DNA of 40,084 bases. Source: CAZCTC01 sp964501335. GTDB taxonomy: Bacteria; Chloroflexota; Anaerolineae; B4-G1; SLSP01. The notes beneath the pieces were generated by a model, which did no database searches, was not told where the DNA came from, and saw only the letters and a program-made list of their open reading frames with translations. The stretch covers positions 1 to 40,084 of the forward strand of contig CAZCTC010000070.1 in NCBI GenBank assembly GCA_964501335.1, read 5' to 3'. The translations under genes were made by a program, and so were the position numbers. Shown here one piece after another: positions 9,104 to 17,003 of this stretch (the first letter of the stretch is position 1; the number at the start of each line of letters is the position of its first letter).

Positions 9104-10396
9104 TCAAGGATGAGCTTCCAGGCCTTTTGCCGCGTAAAGCAGACCCACCCGTTCCGTCACCTGCCCCATGCGATCCAGAAAATGTCGCGGCGTCGGGCTC
9201 AGCGCCCAGACCCGCCGCACCGCCGGCCCGATCGGATCAGCCCCGGCCGCCCCCGGGCGCCCGGCATAAGCTCCATAGAAAGCAAAATAAGCCTGATTGA
9301 GCCGGCGAATCCCGTAACCCTGCGCGACAAAATAACGCCGCTGCGCCTCCAGATAGAGTTCAGCCCGCTGAATCTCGCCCTGTTCCAGCAATCGATCCGC
9401 CGTCACCCGCGTCCGATGCATCTCCGACCAGTAATCAAAGGTCGGCCCCTGAAAATCCGCCTGCGGCTTCACCTGATACCCCAACGGATCGGGCAATTTC
9501 TTGTCCCGGCTCAGATAAGGTCGATAAAAACGCTGCACAATCGCCTGACCGCCCCATTCACCCATCACCTGCGCCGTCGTCTCATTGATCGTCCGCGCAT
9601 CGTACGAATTCATATAACTCCAACCCAGCGGCGAGAAAAGCAACGCATGATGGGTCCACTCATGCACCATCACTTCCGCCGCCCAATCGAGCGAATCCGT
9701 CTCGGCCAGCATGGCCGGATAGGCCGCCAGACCGCCGATCGGAGTCACCAGCACCGAGTAGTCCGGCATCCCCGACTCCGTCCGGCGCTCCAAAAATTCC
9801 TGGCGGTCCGTCTCCAGGCCCGGCCAAAGCAGCCGCTCATCATAAGCCTGGATCTTCTCCCGGGGAGAAACCACCAACAGATAGGGCAGCGGCGTAAACG
9901 TCCCCTGCATCGGCGGCAGCGTCAGTCCCCCCCAGGCCAGGCCCACATCTTCCAACACCAGACTCCCCTGATCTTCCAGAATTGCTTCTGCAAGCGGGGC
10001 TTCGTCATTCACGCGGCTTCGCAAAACCGCCAGTTGCGCCCGCTGATCCGCCGTGATCTGGTCGGGATCTTTCACCGCCGGATCGATATAGGCCTGATCA
10101 ATAGCCGCTTCAAGTTGATGAGCTTCCCCCACCCGCTGCATATAATCCAGCACAAAATGGGCCTGCGTCTCCTCGTCCATCCAACGCTGCGGGGAAAGAA
10201 GGTTATAAGCCGTCTTACGCGCCAACGCATCCAGTTCCCAGGAGATAAAATCGAAATCATAACCTGCGCTCAACTGTGATAGTTGAAAATGAGGATCAAA
10301 AGAAAGAGGACTCTCTCCGGTGATCAACAACCACACCCCGATCCAGGCCAACAACCACTTTATCCCACGTCCAAAGCTGCGTTTACGTTGCACCAT
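9104..10396 (-). CDS. Membrane-anchored HExxH metalloprotease-like protein
   Basis: About 430 residues. I do not recognise a named family. An N-terminal hydrophobic segment (KWLLAWIGVWLLI) looks like an uncleaved anchor, placing the rest outside the membrane. The core carries VHEWTHH, a zinc-binding HExxH motif (His245, Glu246, His249, counted from this start), and a later INETTAQVMGEW segment that could supply the third zinc ligand, as in gluzincins. The catalytic role is inferred. The ATG at 10396 is chosen because the frame upstream runs into the Hsp20 terminator; an alternative TTG lies at 10441. Neither has a clear ribosome site. The gene stands alone between a terminator and copy 5 of the dispersed hairpin. 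Confidence 0.7.
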   Translation of the reverse strand: MVQRKRSFGRGIKWLLAWIGVWLLITGESPLSFDPHFQLSQLSAGYDFDFISWELDALARKTAYNLLSPQRWMDEETQAHFVLDYMQRVGEAHQLEAAIDQAYIDPAVKDPDQITADQRAQLAVLRSRVNDEAPLAEAILEDQGSLVLEDVGLAWGGLTLPPMQGTFTPLPYLLVVSPREKIQAYDERLLWPGLETDRQEFLERRTESGMPDYSVLVTPIGGLAAYPAMLAETDSLDWAAEVMVHEWTHHALLFSPLGWSYMNSYDARTINETTAQVMGEWGGQAIVQRFYRPYLSRDKKLPDPLGYQVKPQADFQGPTFDYWSEMHRTRVTADRLLEQGEIQRAELYLEAQRRYFVAQGYGIRRLNQAYFAFYGAYAGRPGAAGADPIGPAVRRVWALSPTPRHFLDRMGQVTERVGLLYAAKGLEAHP

Positions 10397-10444
10397 AGGC
10401 GAGAGTGTAGCGTGAAAAGGGAAAAAGACAAACGGAAACAAAAA

Positions 10445-10475
10445 AGTGCGCCACCCTCAAAGAGGGTGGCGCACT
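10445..10475 (-). terminator. Intrinsic terminator of the hsp20 pair
   Basis: A 14-bp perfect stem (10445-10458 with 10462-10475) with a 3-base loop. On the minus strand it is followed by a T-run. It begins 21 bases after the stop of the second hsp20 gene, which fits a standard rho-independent terminator. Confidence 0.85.
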
Positions 10476-10496
10476 CTGGTTCATAGATTCTAAATA

Positions 10497-10952
10497 TTAA
10501 ATATTCTTTCCCTGTGACTGCACCTTGATCGTTCGGGGGCGGACCTCCTGAGCCTTCGGCAGCTTCAACGTCAAAACACCGTTCTCGAAGCTGGCTTCCG
10601 CCCTGTCCACATCCACCGGGATATTCAAGACCAACGAGCGGGAGAAAACGCCATACGGCCGTTCCTGCATCACATAATCCACATTGTCGATCGGAGCTTT
10701 CAACTCGCCTCGAATCGTCAGTGTATCGCCCTCCAGTGTAATCTCCACATCCTCCGCATTCAGCCCGGGCACGGAAGCGGTGATCACAATCTCATCCTGG
10801 GTGACATAGGCATCCAACGGCAGGCGCAGCCCGCGCTCCGTTCCCTGAGCCCGACGATTCCAGGCCGGAACAAAGCTCTCTTCCATCAACCGGTTCATGG
10901 CATCGCGCAACGAAACCAGATCTTCAGTGGGATCCCAACGTAACATGGACAT
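10497..10952 (-). CDS. Hsp20 / small heat-shock chaperone (second copy)
   Basis: A 151-residue small heat-shock protein that holds unfolding proteins in an ATP-independent way in the cytoplasm. A short N-terminal arm (MSMLRWDPTEDLVSLRDAMN) leads into an alpha-crystallin domain (about 45-140) with SVPGLNAEDVEITLEGDTL and the closing FENGVLTLKLPK. It is paralogous to the gene 49 bases upstream, which shares the MSMLR..STE/PTE-LVSLR-AMNRL arm and the domain. The first gene is acidic-linker type with VIGEVVPEIDVYETNEE, so the two have diverged and may form mixed oligomers. Confidence 0.95.
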   Translation of the reverse strand: MSMLRWDPTEDLVSLRDAMNRLMEESFVPAWNRRAQGTERGLRLPLDAYVTQDEIVITASVPGLNAEDVEITLEGDTLTIRGELKAPIDNVDYVMQERPYGVFSRSLVLNIPVDVDRAEASFENGVLTLKLPKAQEVRPRTIKVQSQGKNI

Positions 10953-11001
10953 GGTATTTCCTCCTTTTAATTGAATCGTTCAACGTGAGTATAAGGCAGA
11001 C

Positions 11002-11445
11002 TTACTTTTTCTTGATCTGAATGGTCCGCGGCCGGGCCCCTTCCACCTTCGGCAGGCGAAGGTTCAAAACTCCGTTTTCAAACTCCGCCTGGGCTTTCTC
11101 CACATTCACTTCCGTGGGCAAAACGATCGTCCGGACAAAATTGCCCCACCGCCGCTCTTGCACCACCTGCCGCCCCTGGCGTTTTTCATGAGCGATTTTA
11201 ACCTCACCCTTCAGGGTCAACACATCTCCCGTCACACTGATATCGACATCCTCCGGTTTAATCCCCGGCAACGACGCTTCAACGACGATCTCTTCATTGG
11301 TTTCGTAAACATCGATCTCCGGAACCACTTCCCCGATCACGCCCGTCCCTCCGAACGGACGCAGGAAACTATCCTCAATCAGTCGGTTCATAGCCTCTCG
11401 TAACGAAACCAGATTTTCAGTTGATTCTCTACGTAGCATCGACAT
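11002..11445 (-). CDS. Hsp20 / small heat-shock chaperone (first copy)
   Basis: A 147-residue alpha-crystallin-domain chaperone. The domain spans about 42-140, with ASLPGIKPEDVDISVTGDVL and FENGVLNLRLPK as family hallmarks, and the protein ends in a basic IQIKKK tail. GGAGGTG is well placed before the ATG. It leads a two-gene transcript with the downstream paralogue. Upstream lies an inverted repeat that is neither CIRCE nor HAIR (see 11511-11537). Confidence 0.95.
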   Translation of the reverse strand: MSMLRRESTENLVSLREAMNRLIEDSFLRPFGGTGVIGEVVPEIDVYETNEEIVVEASLPGIKPEDVDISVTGDVLTLKGEVKIAHEKRQGRQVVQERRWGNFVRTIVLPTEVNVEKAQAEFENGVLNLRLPKVEGARPRTIQIKKK

Positions 11446-11510
11446 CTTTCACCTCCAGATTAATTTTTTAGGATTTTTCTGTGTATGACTGTGATTGAAG
11501 CGATGGCGTT

Positions 11511-11537
11511 TATCCTTCGCCTTACGCTTTAAGGATA
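11511..11537. promoter_or_regulatory. Inverted repeat upstream of hsp20 pair, candidate operator
   Basis: TATCCTT (11511-11517) and AAGGATA (11531-11537) form a perfect 7-bp inverted repeat with a 13-base centre, 66 bases upstream of the first hsp20 ATG. A further ATCCTT half-site lies near 11579. It does not resemble the HrcA or HspR sites. It could bind a regulator or fold in the leader RNA. Confidence 0.4.
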
Positions 11538-11545
11538 CCGCCGGA

Positions 11546-11573
11546 ACATTAGATTAAGATAAATTGCGTATAA
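11546..11573 (-). promoter_or_regulatory. Weak candidate promoter for the hsp20 pair
   Basis: The minus strand has TTATAC, 16 bases, then TAATGT. A start near 11539 would place the inverted repeat at 11511-11537 just past +1. The match is poor, so a heat-shock sigma factor is also possible. Confidence 0.25.
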
Positions 11574-11690
11574 GAAAATCCTTAGAGAAAAAGCGCCTGT
11601 GACCAAGCTGTATCCCCGAACTCCAGATGATACATTGACAGGGCCGGAACCTTTATAGTAGGCTGACAACCAGGAAAGGAGATGATTCCC

Positions 11691-11840
11691 ATGTTACTCT
11701 GGATCATAATGTTGGTTATGGCGATTCTGTTGATTGTCACTCTGCCGGCCTGGCCTTACAGCCGACGGTGGGGGTACGTTCCCAGCGGCTTCCTGGCAAC
11801 CTCGCTCTTTCTCATCCTGATTGCCCTGCTGCTGATCTAA
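11691..11840 (+). CDS. DUF3309-like small membrane protein
   Basis: A 49-residue protein: a hydrophobic helix (LLWIIMLVMAILLIVTL), a short loop with PAWPYSRRWGYVPSG and a second helix to the C-terminus. The LP.WP.SR.WGY.PSG pattern is the hallmark of DUF3309, small membrane proteins of unknown function. AAGGAG at 11676-11681 precedes the ATG; an in-frame ATG at 11682 is too close to it. The next gene starts 22 bases after the stop, so the two are probably one transcript. TTGACA at 11635 could be part of its promoter, but no well-spaced -10 is clear. Confidence 0.8.
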   Translation: MLLWIIMLVMAILLIVTLPAWPYSRRWGYVPSGFLATSLFLILIALLLI

Positions 11841-11862
11841 CCACATAGTAAGGAGATGTCTC

Positions 11863-12876
11863 ATGAGGCAGGGGTATCCATCTTATCGCCGGACTCTCTC
11901 AAAGTCCAACACGGGCCGCCTGTTGGCGGCCTTTCCATTTTTAGCAGCCGGAAGCTGGCTGACCTATAGCGCGGTGGGCATCAACCACAATATGGACCTG
12001 CCCTTCGCCCTCCCCACCGACCGCATCAGCCTGCATTCCCCTACGGGAGGCCATCTCAACATCTATGTCGACACCCAGGCCAGCGGTCATCCCCTTGTCC
12101 TGATCCACAGCATCAACGCAGCCGCCTCAGCTTATGAAATGCGCCCCCTCTTCCTGCACTATCAAAAAAAACGCCCGCTCTGGGCCCCCGATCTACCCGG
12201 CTTTGGTTTCTCGAGCCGCGGCGATCATGTCTATACCCCCCTGACCTATGAGCAGGCCCTTCTCAAACTCTTTGAACTCCAGATAGGAGTTCCGGCCGAT
12301 GTGGTGGCCCTCTCCCTGAGTGCCGAATTCGCCGCCCGCGCGGCTCTGATCCGACCCTCCGCCTTCCGTTCGCTGACCCTGATCTCCCCGACCGGCTTCG
12401 GCAACCAGATACAACCTTCCCATCACCGCAGCGACGGCATTCAATCGCTGCTCTACTTTCCCCTCTGGAGTCAGGGATTCTACGACTTGCTGACCACCCG
12501 GCTCAGCATCCGATATTTTTTACAAAAGAGCTTTATCGGTCCGGTGGATGAAGAAATGGTCGATTATGCTTACTGTACAGCCCACCGCCCCGGCGCCCGC
12601 TACGCCCCCTTTCATTTTGTCTCCGGAGAGCTTTTCACCGCCGATATCCGCAATCGTTTCTATGCTCGATTGACAGAGCTGCCGGTCCTGGTGCTTTACG
12701 ATCAAGATGCCTATACGGGTTTTGAGCATCTGCCGACCTTTTTGGAAGATCATCCCAACTGGCAATCGGCGCGAATTTCCCCTACCCGCGGCCTGCCCCA
12801 TTTTGAAAAACTAACCCAAACGGTCCATTATCTGGATACCTTCTGGCAAACGCTCAACGAACAACCTTCGGTTTAA
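11863..12876 (+). CDS. Alpha/beta-hydrolase fold protein with atypical nucleophile elbow
   Basis: A 337-residue protein. After a hydrophobic N-terminus (about 19-40, possible anchor) come the fold markers HPLVLIHSINAAASAYEM (oxyanion strand and loop), PDLPGFGFSSRG and an elbow ALSLSAEFAA with probable nucleophile Ser151. The usual G-x-S-x-G has Ala and Ser in place of both glycines. A candidate acid lies in VLVLYDQDAY and the His in GLPHFEKL. Substrate cannot be told; relatives include esterases, haloperoxidase-like and C-C hydrolases. AAGGAG precedes the ATG. It probably shares a transcript with the DUF3309 gene. Confidence 0.85.
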   Translation: MRQGYPSYRRTLSKSNTGRLLAAFPFLAAGSWLTYSAVGINHNMDLPFALPTDRISLHSPTGGHLNIYVDTQASGHPLVLIHSINAAASAYEMRPLFLHYQKKRPLWAPDLPGFGFSSRGDHVYTPLTYEQALLKLFELQIGVPADVVALSLSAEFAARAALIRPSAFRSLTLISPTGFGNQIQPSHHRSDGIQSLLYFPLWSQGFYDLLTTRLSIRYFLQKSFIGPVDEEMVDYAYCTAHRPGARYAPFHFVSGELFTADIRNRFYARLTELPVLVLYDQDAYTGFEHLPTFLEDHPNWQSARISPTRGLPHFEKLTQTVHYLDTFWQTLNEQPSV

Positions 12877-12899
12877 AATAGCAGAGAGGATTATTTTTT

Positions 12900-12937
12900 C
12901 ATATTTTCGGCGGCTTTCTGAAGCCGCCGAAAATATG
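12900..12937 (+). repeat. Dispersed hairpin, copy 6 (loop inverted, TCTG)
   Basis: Perfect 17-bp stem (12900-12916 with 12921-12937), core CGGCGGC. This is the only copy whose loop reads TCTG, the complement of CAGA, although its flanks, including the 3' module CCGGGTTAACCGCTCGG, keep the normal direction. It begins 23 bases past the hydrolase stop. Confidence 0.9.
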
Positions 12938-12975
12938 GACTTTTCCCTCACTTTTCCGGGTTAACCGCTCGGAAC

Positions 12976-13011
12976 AAAAAATCGCCCGCCTCAGAAGGCG
13001 AGCGATTTTTT
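12976..13011. terminator. Bidirectional terminator between convergent genes (loop CAGA)
   Basis: A 16-bp stem with one mismatch (12976-12991 with 12996-13011), flanked by A6 and T6, loop CAGA. It lies between the convergent hydrolase and DUF4340 genes and can stop transcripts from both sides. Loop identity links it to the dispersed hairpin family. Confidence 0.8.
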
Positions 13012-13054
13012 ATAAAAATTCACGACCGATGCAGTTGGCCAAAAAACAAGGAAC

Positions 13055-14095
13055 TTACGGCGTGACCACTTCGGTCGGCGTGACCGGCACCGTCGTGGAA
13101 AGCGGCGTCGTCGACGTGATCGGCAAGGTCTCCGTCACTACCGCTGAATCTCCGGTATCCGGAGCCACTTCACTCACCGTCACCCAATCCGCCAACGAGG
13201 TCTGCACCAGTTCCTGGAACTGATAGACCGACACCCGCACGTAATAGGGCGACTCGGAACTCCACGCCACAAATCCGGTAGCATCCCCGCTCCCGATCTT
13301 CAGCGTGACGGTTTTGTTCTCCAAGGTCTTCAACGTGATCACCGCCTGCGGCTTATCCATCCCATATTCCGGCTTCTCGGCCGTCCCCAGAGGGGCCAGC
13401 ATGGAAATCGTCTCCAGCTGGCTGATCAACTGTTGGATCTTAGTCTCATCCGGCACCTGATTCAGCTCTGCCGCCGGGATCTTCCAGCCGCCCTGTTCCT
13501 GAACCAACACCAACCGGCCGTTGACATTCTCCAGAGTCACCTGATTGATCGATCCGGGAGTAAGGGCGATCCAGCTCGTATCCACCCAGTTGCCGGCCTC
13601 CGGCCCGAAAGTATATGAATCGACATTCGGCTCCAGATAGATTTGCTCCTGTCCATCTACCCGCACATGCGAGCTGCCGTAAGTAGGCGAAGTTCCCACA
13701 TAGAGCGTCCGGGTTGCGCCCCCGGTCAGGCCCAACTCAATCCGCAGAGCATAATTCGTCGGAGCGACCTGCAACCGGGCCTGATTCGCCGCCGTCTGAG
13801 CCACCAGACGATCCGTCTTCAACCCCAACAGGGTATCCAGCGCGGATTCCACCTTAGTCACCAACACCGGATAGCCCCCGGCGTCGGGCAAACTCCACGT
13901 CTCGCCGGCCTTCACCATCCGCAAGGTGGCGCCGTCGCTCCCCGTTACGGTCAAAGAAGCCACATCTTCGCGCTTGAGCTCCGGAAAAAGGGGTTGACTG
14001 GCGACCGCTTCCGGCTTCGGCCAGAAATAGACCAGACCGATCAACACCAGCTGGACCACCAAAATCACAACCAGAATCTGTTGATAGCGTTTCAT
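13055..14095 (-). CDS. DUF4340 protein of a gliding-type ABC operon
   Basis: A 346-residue protein with an N-terminal signal anchor (about 5-25) and an extracytoplasmic region built of repeated DUF4340-type units (SLTVTGSDGATLRMVKAGETWSL region, GGWKIP region, TLKIGSGDATG region), ending in a Thr/Pro-rich tail. Function unknown. In many bacteria DUF4340 genes directly follow GldA/GldF/GldG-like ABC genes, as here, and the product may be a partner of the GldG part on the outer face. Its ATG overlaps the stop of the permease-GldG gene as ATGA. It ends before a bidirectional terminator. Confidence 0.88.
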   Translation of the reverse strand: MKRYQQILVVILVVQLVLIGLVYFWPKPEAVASQPLFPELKREDVASLTVTGSDGATLRMVKAGETWSLPDAGGYPVLVTKVESALDTLLGLKTDRLVAQTAANQARLQVAPTNYALRIELGLTGGATRTLYVGTSPTYGSSHVRVDGQEQIYLEPNVDSYTFGPEAGNWVDTSWIALTPGSINQVTLENVNGRLVLVQEQGGWKIPAAELNQVPDETKIQQLISQLETISMLAPLGTAEKPEYGMDKPQAVITLKTLENKTVTLKIGSGDATGFVAWSSESPYYVRVSVYQFQELVQTSLADWVTVSEVAPDTGDSAVVTETLPITSTTPLSTTVPVTPTEVVTP

Positions 14096-16986
14096 TCTTT
14101 CGCCTCCGCATTCCGCGCAGTATCAGGGGCGATCAAAGCCATCGGCCGCTCGCCGCGCCGGCGCATCGTCCAGACAACGCCCACCACGACCAACGCCAGG
14201 AATGCCACCAGGTAATTGCCCCACTCGAAAATCTTCTGTCCCAATTCGGACAACGGCAGGAACAACCGGGAGGTCGTCCCCCGGGCCCGAATCGCCAGCA
14301 TATCGGCATCCTCAGTCGCCCAATCCACCATATTCTGCACCATCTGCAAATTGCTCTGATAACGATCCCCGGAAACCGATTGCGAGATATTGAAAATCAG
14401 ATCGTCCAGGAATTCAGCACTGCTCACCACCACCAGACGGGCCGCCGGAGAGGAAGTGATTACCGTGTTGGAACCGACCGGCGCAGCGCCCGGCGTCGTT
14501 GCCGTCGTGGTCGTAAAAGGCGAGGGCTTATCCTTGAAGTAACTCTGGAAAGTCCCTTCCACCACCACGCCCAGCGTATAAGCTTGGGTCGGCGTGATCA
14601 CCGGGAAGCCGATCTCGCCATACGTCATCGAGTCCGGCTGGATAATCAGACTGCTCTGAGCCCAGGAGCTGACGGTCGAACGCAAAAGCGTCGTCACCGT
14701 CCGTTCCCCGTTCGACGCCACATCCACCGTGATCGGTGAGGCCCATTGCAAAGCCACCGAAGAGAGCCCCGAGAGGATCGGATGCTTTGCCGCCATCCCA
14801 TCCGACCGCACCTGCACAAAGAAAGGATAGGGGATCAGTTGATATTGCATCGTCTGATTCTTGATCTCCGGCATGGGGAACTTCTCGTTCTGCATATCCA
14901 GCACCAGACTCGAATCGACATGGACGCCGTAGGAAGCCAGCATCTCCGTCAAATCGTCGGTCAGCGGCTGCATATAGAGCCCGATCGATTCCGAAGCGCC
15001 CAGGCTGTACCGTCCGGCCGCCACCACCACCGTCCCACCCCGCATCAGATACTGATCGATCGCATAGCGCTCCTGATCGGTCATATTCTGGGGCGCCACC
15101 ACAATCAGGATATTCACCGCCGGCGGGACCTGACCGGTGGAAAGATCGACAGTCTGAACCTCATATTCTTCGCTCAGCGCCTGGCTCAACATATCCCAGG
15201 AAGCCAGCGATTGCTGCGTCTGCCCGTACATATCCTGAGTCTGGGTGGTCGGGGGCGTCCACAACCCGACAACCTTCAAGAAGCCCGGCGTGACCCGCTT
15301 GAGCGCCGATTCGATATCGGAACGGATATCGGTCTCCGTATATTCGCCGGAAGGATAGGCCACCACCGAACGATCGCCCATTTCCAGCACCATCTGCATA
15401 TAAAAGCCCTGGTTCGAGAAAAGCGAAACCGGAATCGGCTGCAACCCATAGCGATCGTACAGCTCCTGCGGAGTAATCGAAGCGTTGGAAGCCGAGGGAT
15501 CGACCTCTTGATAGATAAAGTTCCCGTTGGCCTTGGCTTGCAGCTCCAGGGCCACCTTCTTGATCGTCGCCGGCACCTCCGCCACCGACTCCGGCACCAG
15601 CTTGGGCGTCACATAGAGCGTCATCTTCACCGGCTCGGTCAGAGTCGCCAGCACCGCATCTACATTCTGGAAACCGTAGACGACCTTCTTGATCGAGCGG
15701 GTCAGATCGTACTCCAGATTGCGCAGCCGCACCACCGATTGCCCGCTGCTCTGCTGGACTTCGATCAAATCCTGGAAATTCAACACGATATTCTGATCCC
15801 CATACTGAAGCAGAATATCAAAGTAAGAATTGATCACCGAAGCTTCGTACCGTCCCGAAACCTGAAAAGTAGTTGAACGAATACCGTAAGTCTGATTGGC
15901 TTCCGCCTCAGCTTCAGGGTCCTGCGCCGGATCGACAATCTCGATCTTCACCTTGCCGCCCGAAGCGATACGATATTCCTCCAACATATCCTCGATCTGC
16001 GGAATCAGTGGAGTCAGCAGCGGATGCGTCTTCGAACTGAAGTACCCCCGGATCAACAAAGGCTCCTGCAACCCGGTCAACAATTCCCGCGTCGTGGAAG
16101 AAAGCGTATATTCCTGCTGCTGCGTCAGATCGACCCGCAAAGAACGCAGGGGATAGACCCATACATTCATCAGGATCAAATTCAGGGCCAACAAAACCGA
16201 AATCATCGTGTTGCCCTCGCGCTGCGGACGCAGCTGCTCGCCCGTGCTCCAGCGCTGACTGTAAAGCGAAAGTACATTGAGCGTCAGGAAAACCCCGGCG
16301 AAGGTCAGATAGTAGATCAGATCGCGCAGATCGATCACCCCGCGCAGAATGCTCTCAAACCGGCTGCCCGTCCCCAACGCCGCCAAAACCGTTCCGAGCT
16401 GCTCGCCGGCAAACGTCGTCACACCCTGCGATCCCAACACATAGAAAAGGCCGCACAACAATACCGTGGAAATCAAAGCTACAATCTGATTGTCGGTCCG
16501 GGAAGAGACGAACAAACCGATGGCGGCATAAGCCGCCGCCAGCAAGAGCGTCGCCAGATACCCCCCCAGCACCGGGCCCCAATCCAGGTTGCCGCTAAAG
16601 ATCGAAGCGATCGAAACCGACAGCGGCAGGCCCAGAGTCAACAACAAGGCCAGACCGACCAGAATCAACACCGCCAGGAACTTGCCCAGCACCAGTTGAA
16701 TCGGAGAGACCGGCAGCGTCAACAGAATTTCCAGCGTGCCGCTGCGCTGCTCTTCACTCCATTGCCGCATCGTCAGCGCCGCCACCAGGAAAATCATCAG
16801 GATCGGCATCCAATGGAACAGCGGCCGCACATCCGACAATCCCCGAGAGAAAAAACTATCTACCCAGAAAAACGAGTAAAGGACCGCAATCAAAAAGGCG
16901 CCCAGAAAAATCAGCGCCATCGGCGAACCAAAATATCCCCGCAATTCCTTGCGTGTAATTGCCCACACCTGTTTCATAAAATTCAC
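14092..16986 (-). CDS. Fused ABC-2 permease (GldF-like) and GldG-like substrate protein
   Basis: A 964-residue fusion. Residues 1-250 form an ABC-2 type permease with about six membrane helices, including RQWSEEQRSGTLEILLTLPV, a typical ABC-2 motif. After another helix (about 265-285) comes a long extracytoplasmic GldG-like region (about 290-920, 'ABC-type uncharacterized transport' family) with SSTTRELLTGLQEPLLIRGY and DPSASNASITPQELYDRYG, and a final anchor helix (YLVAFLALVVVGVVW). In Bacteroidota GldF and GldG are separate and serve gliding; elsewhere the substrate is unknown and gliding should not be assumed. It starts 17 bases after the ATPase gene stops and overlaps the DUF4340 gene. 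Confidence 0.92.
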   Translation of the reverse strand: MNFMKQVWAITRKELRGYFGSPMALIFLGAFLIAVLYSFFWVDSFFSRGLSDVRPLFHWMPILMIFLVAALTMRQWSEEQRSGTLEILLTLPVSPIQLVLGKFLAVLILVGLALLLTLGLPLSVSIASIFSGNLDWGPVLGGYLATLLLAAAYAAIGLFVSSRTDNQIVALISTVLLCGLFYVLGSQGVTTFAGEQLGTVLAALGTGSRFESILRGVIDLRDLIYYLTFAGVFLTLNVLSLYSQRWSTGEQLRPQREGNTMISVLLALNLILMNVWVYPLRSLRVDLTQQQEYTLSSTTRELLTGLQEPLLIRGYFSSKTHPLLTPLIPQIEDMLEEYRIASGGKVKIEIVDPAQDPEAEAEANQTYGIRSTTFQVSGRYEASVINSYFDILLQYGDQNIVLNFQDLIEVQQSSGQSVVRLRNLEYDLTRSIKKVVYGFQNVDAVLATLTEPVKMTLYVTPKLVPESVAEVPATIKKVALELQAKANGNFIYQEVDPSASNASITPQELYDRYGLQPIPVSLFSNQGFYMQMVLEMGDRSVVAYPSGEYTETDIRSDIESALKRVTPGFLKVVGLWTPPTTQTQDMYGQTQQSLASWDMLSQALSEEYEVQTVDLSTGQVPPAVNILIVVAPQNMTDQERYAIDQYLMRGGTVVVAAGRYSLGASESIGLYMQPLTDDLTEMLASYGVHVDSSLVLDMQNEKFPMPEIKNQTMQYQLIPYPFFVQVRSDGMAAKHPILSGLSSVALQWASPITVDVASNGERTVTTLLRSTVSSWAQSSLIIQPDSMTYGEIGFPVITPTQAYTLGVVVEGTFQSYFKDKPSPFTTTTATTPGAAPVGSNTVITSSPAARLVVVSSAEFLDDLIFNISQSVSGDRYQSNLQMVQNMVDWATEDADMLAIRARGTTSRLFLPLSELGQKIFEWGNYLVAFLALVVVGVVWTMRRRGERPMALIAPDTARNAEAKE

Positions 16987-17003
16987 CTCATCCTCAGATC
17001 AGG

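Noticed and set aside
11446..11690. CIRCE or HAIR heat-shock operator
   Set aside because: Neither TTAGCACTC-N9-GAGTGCTAA nor the HspR consensus is present.
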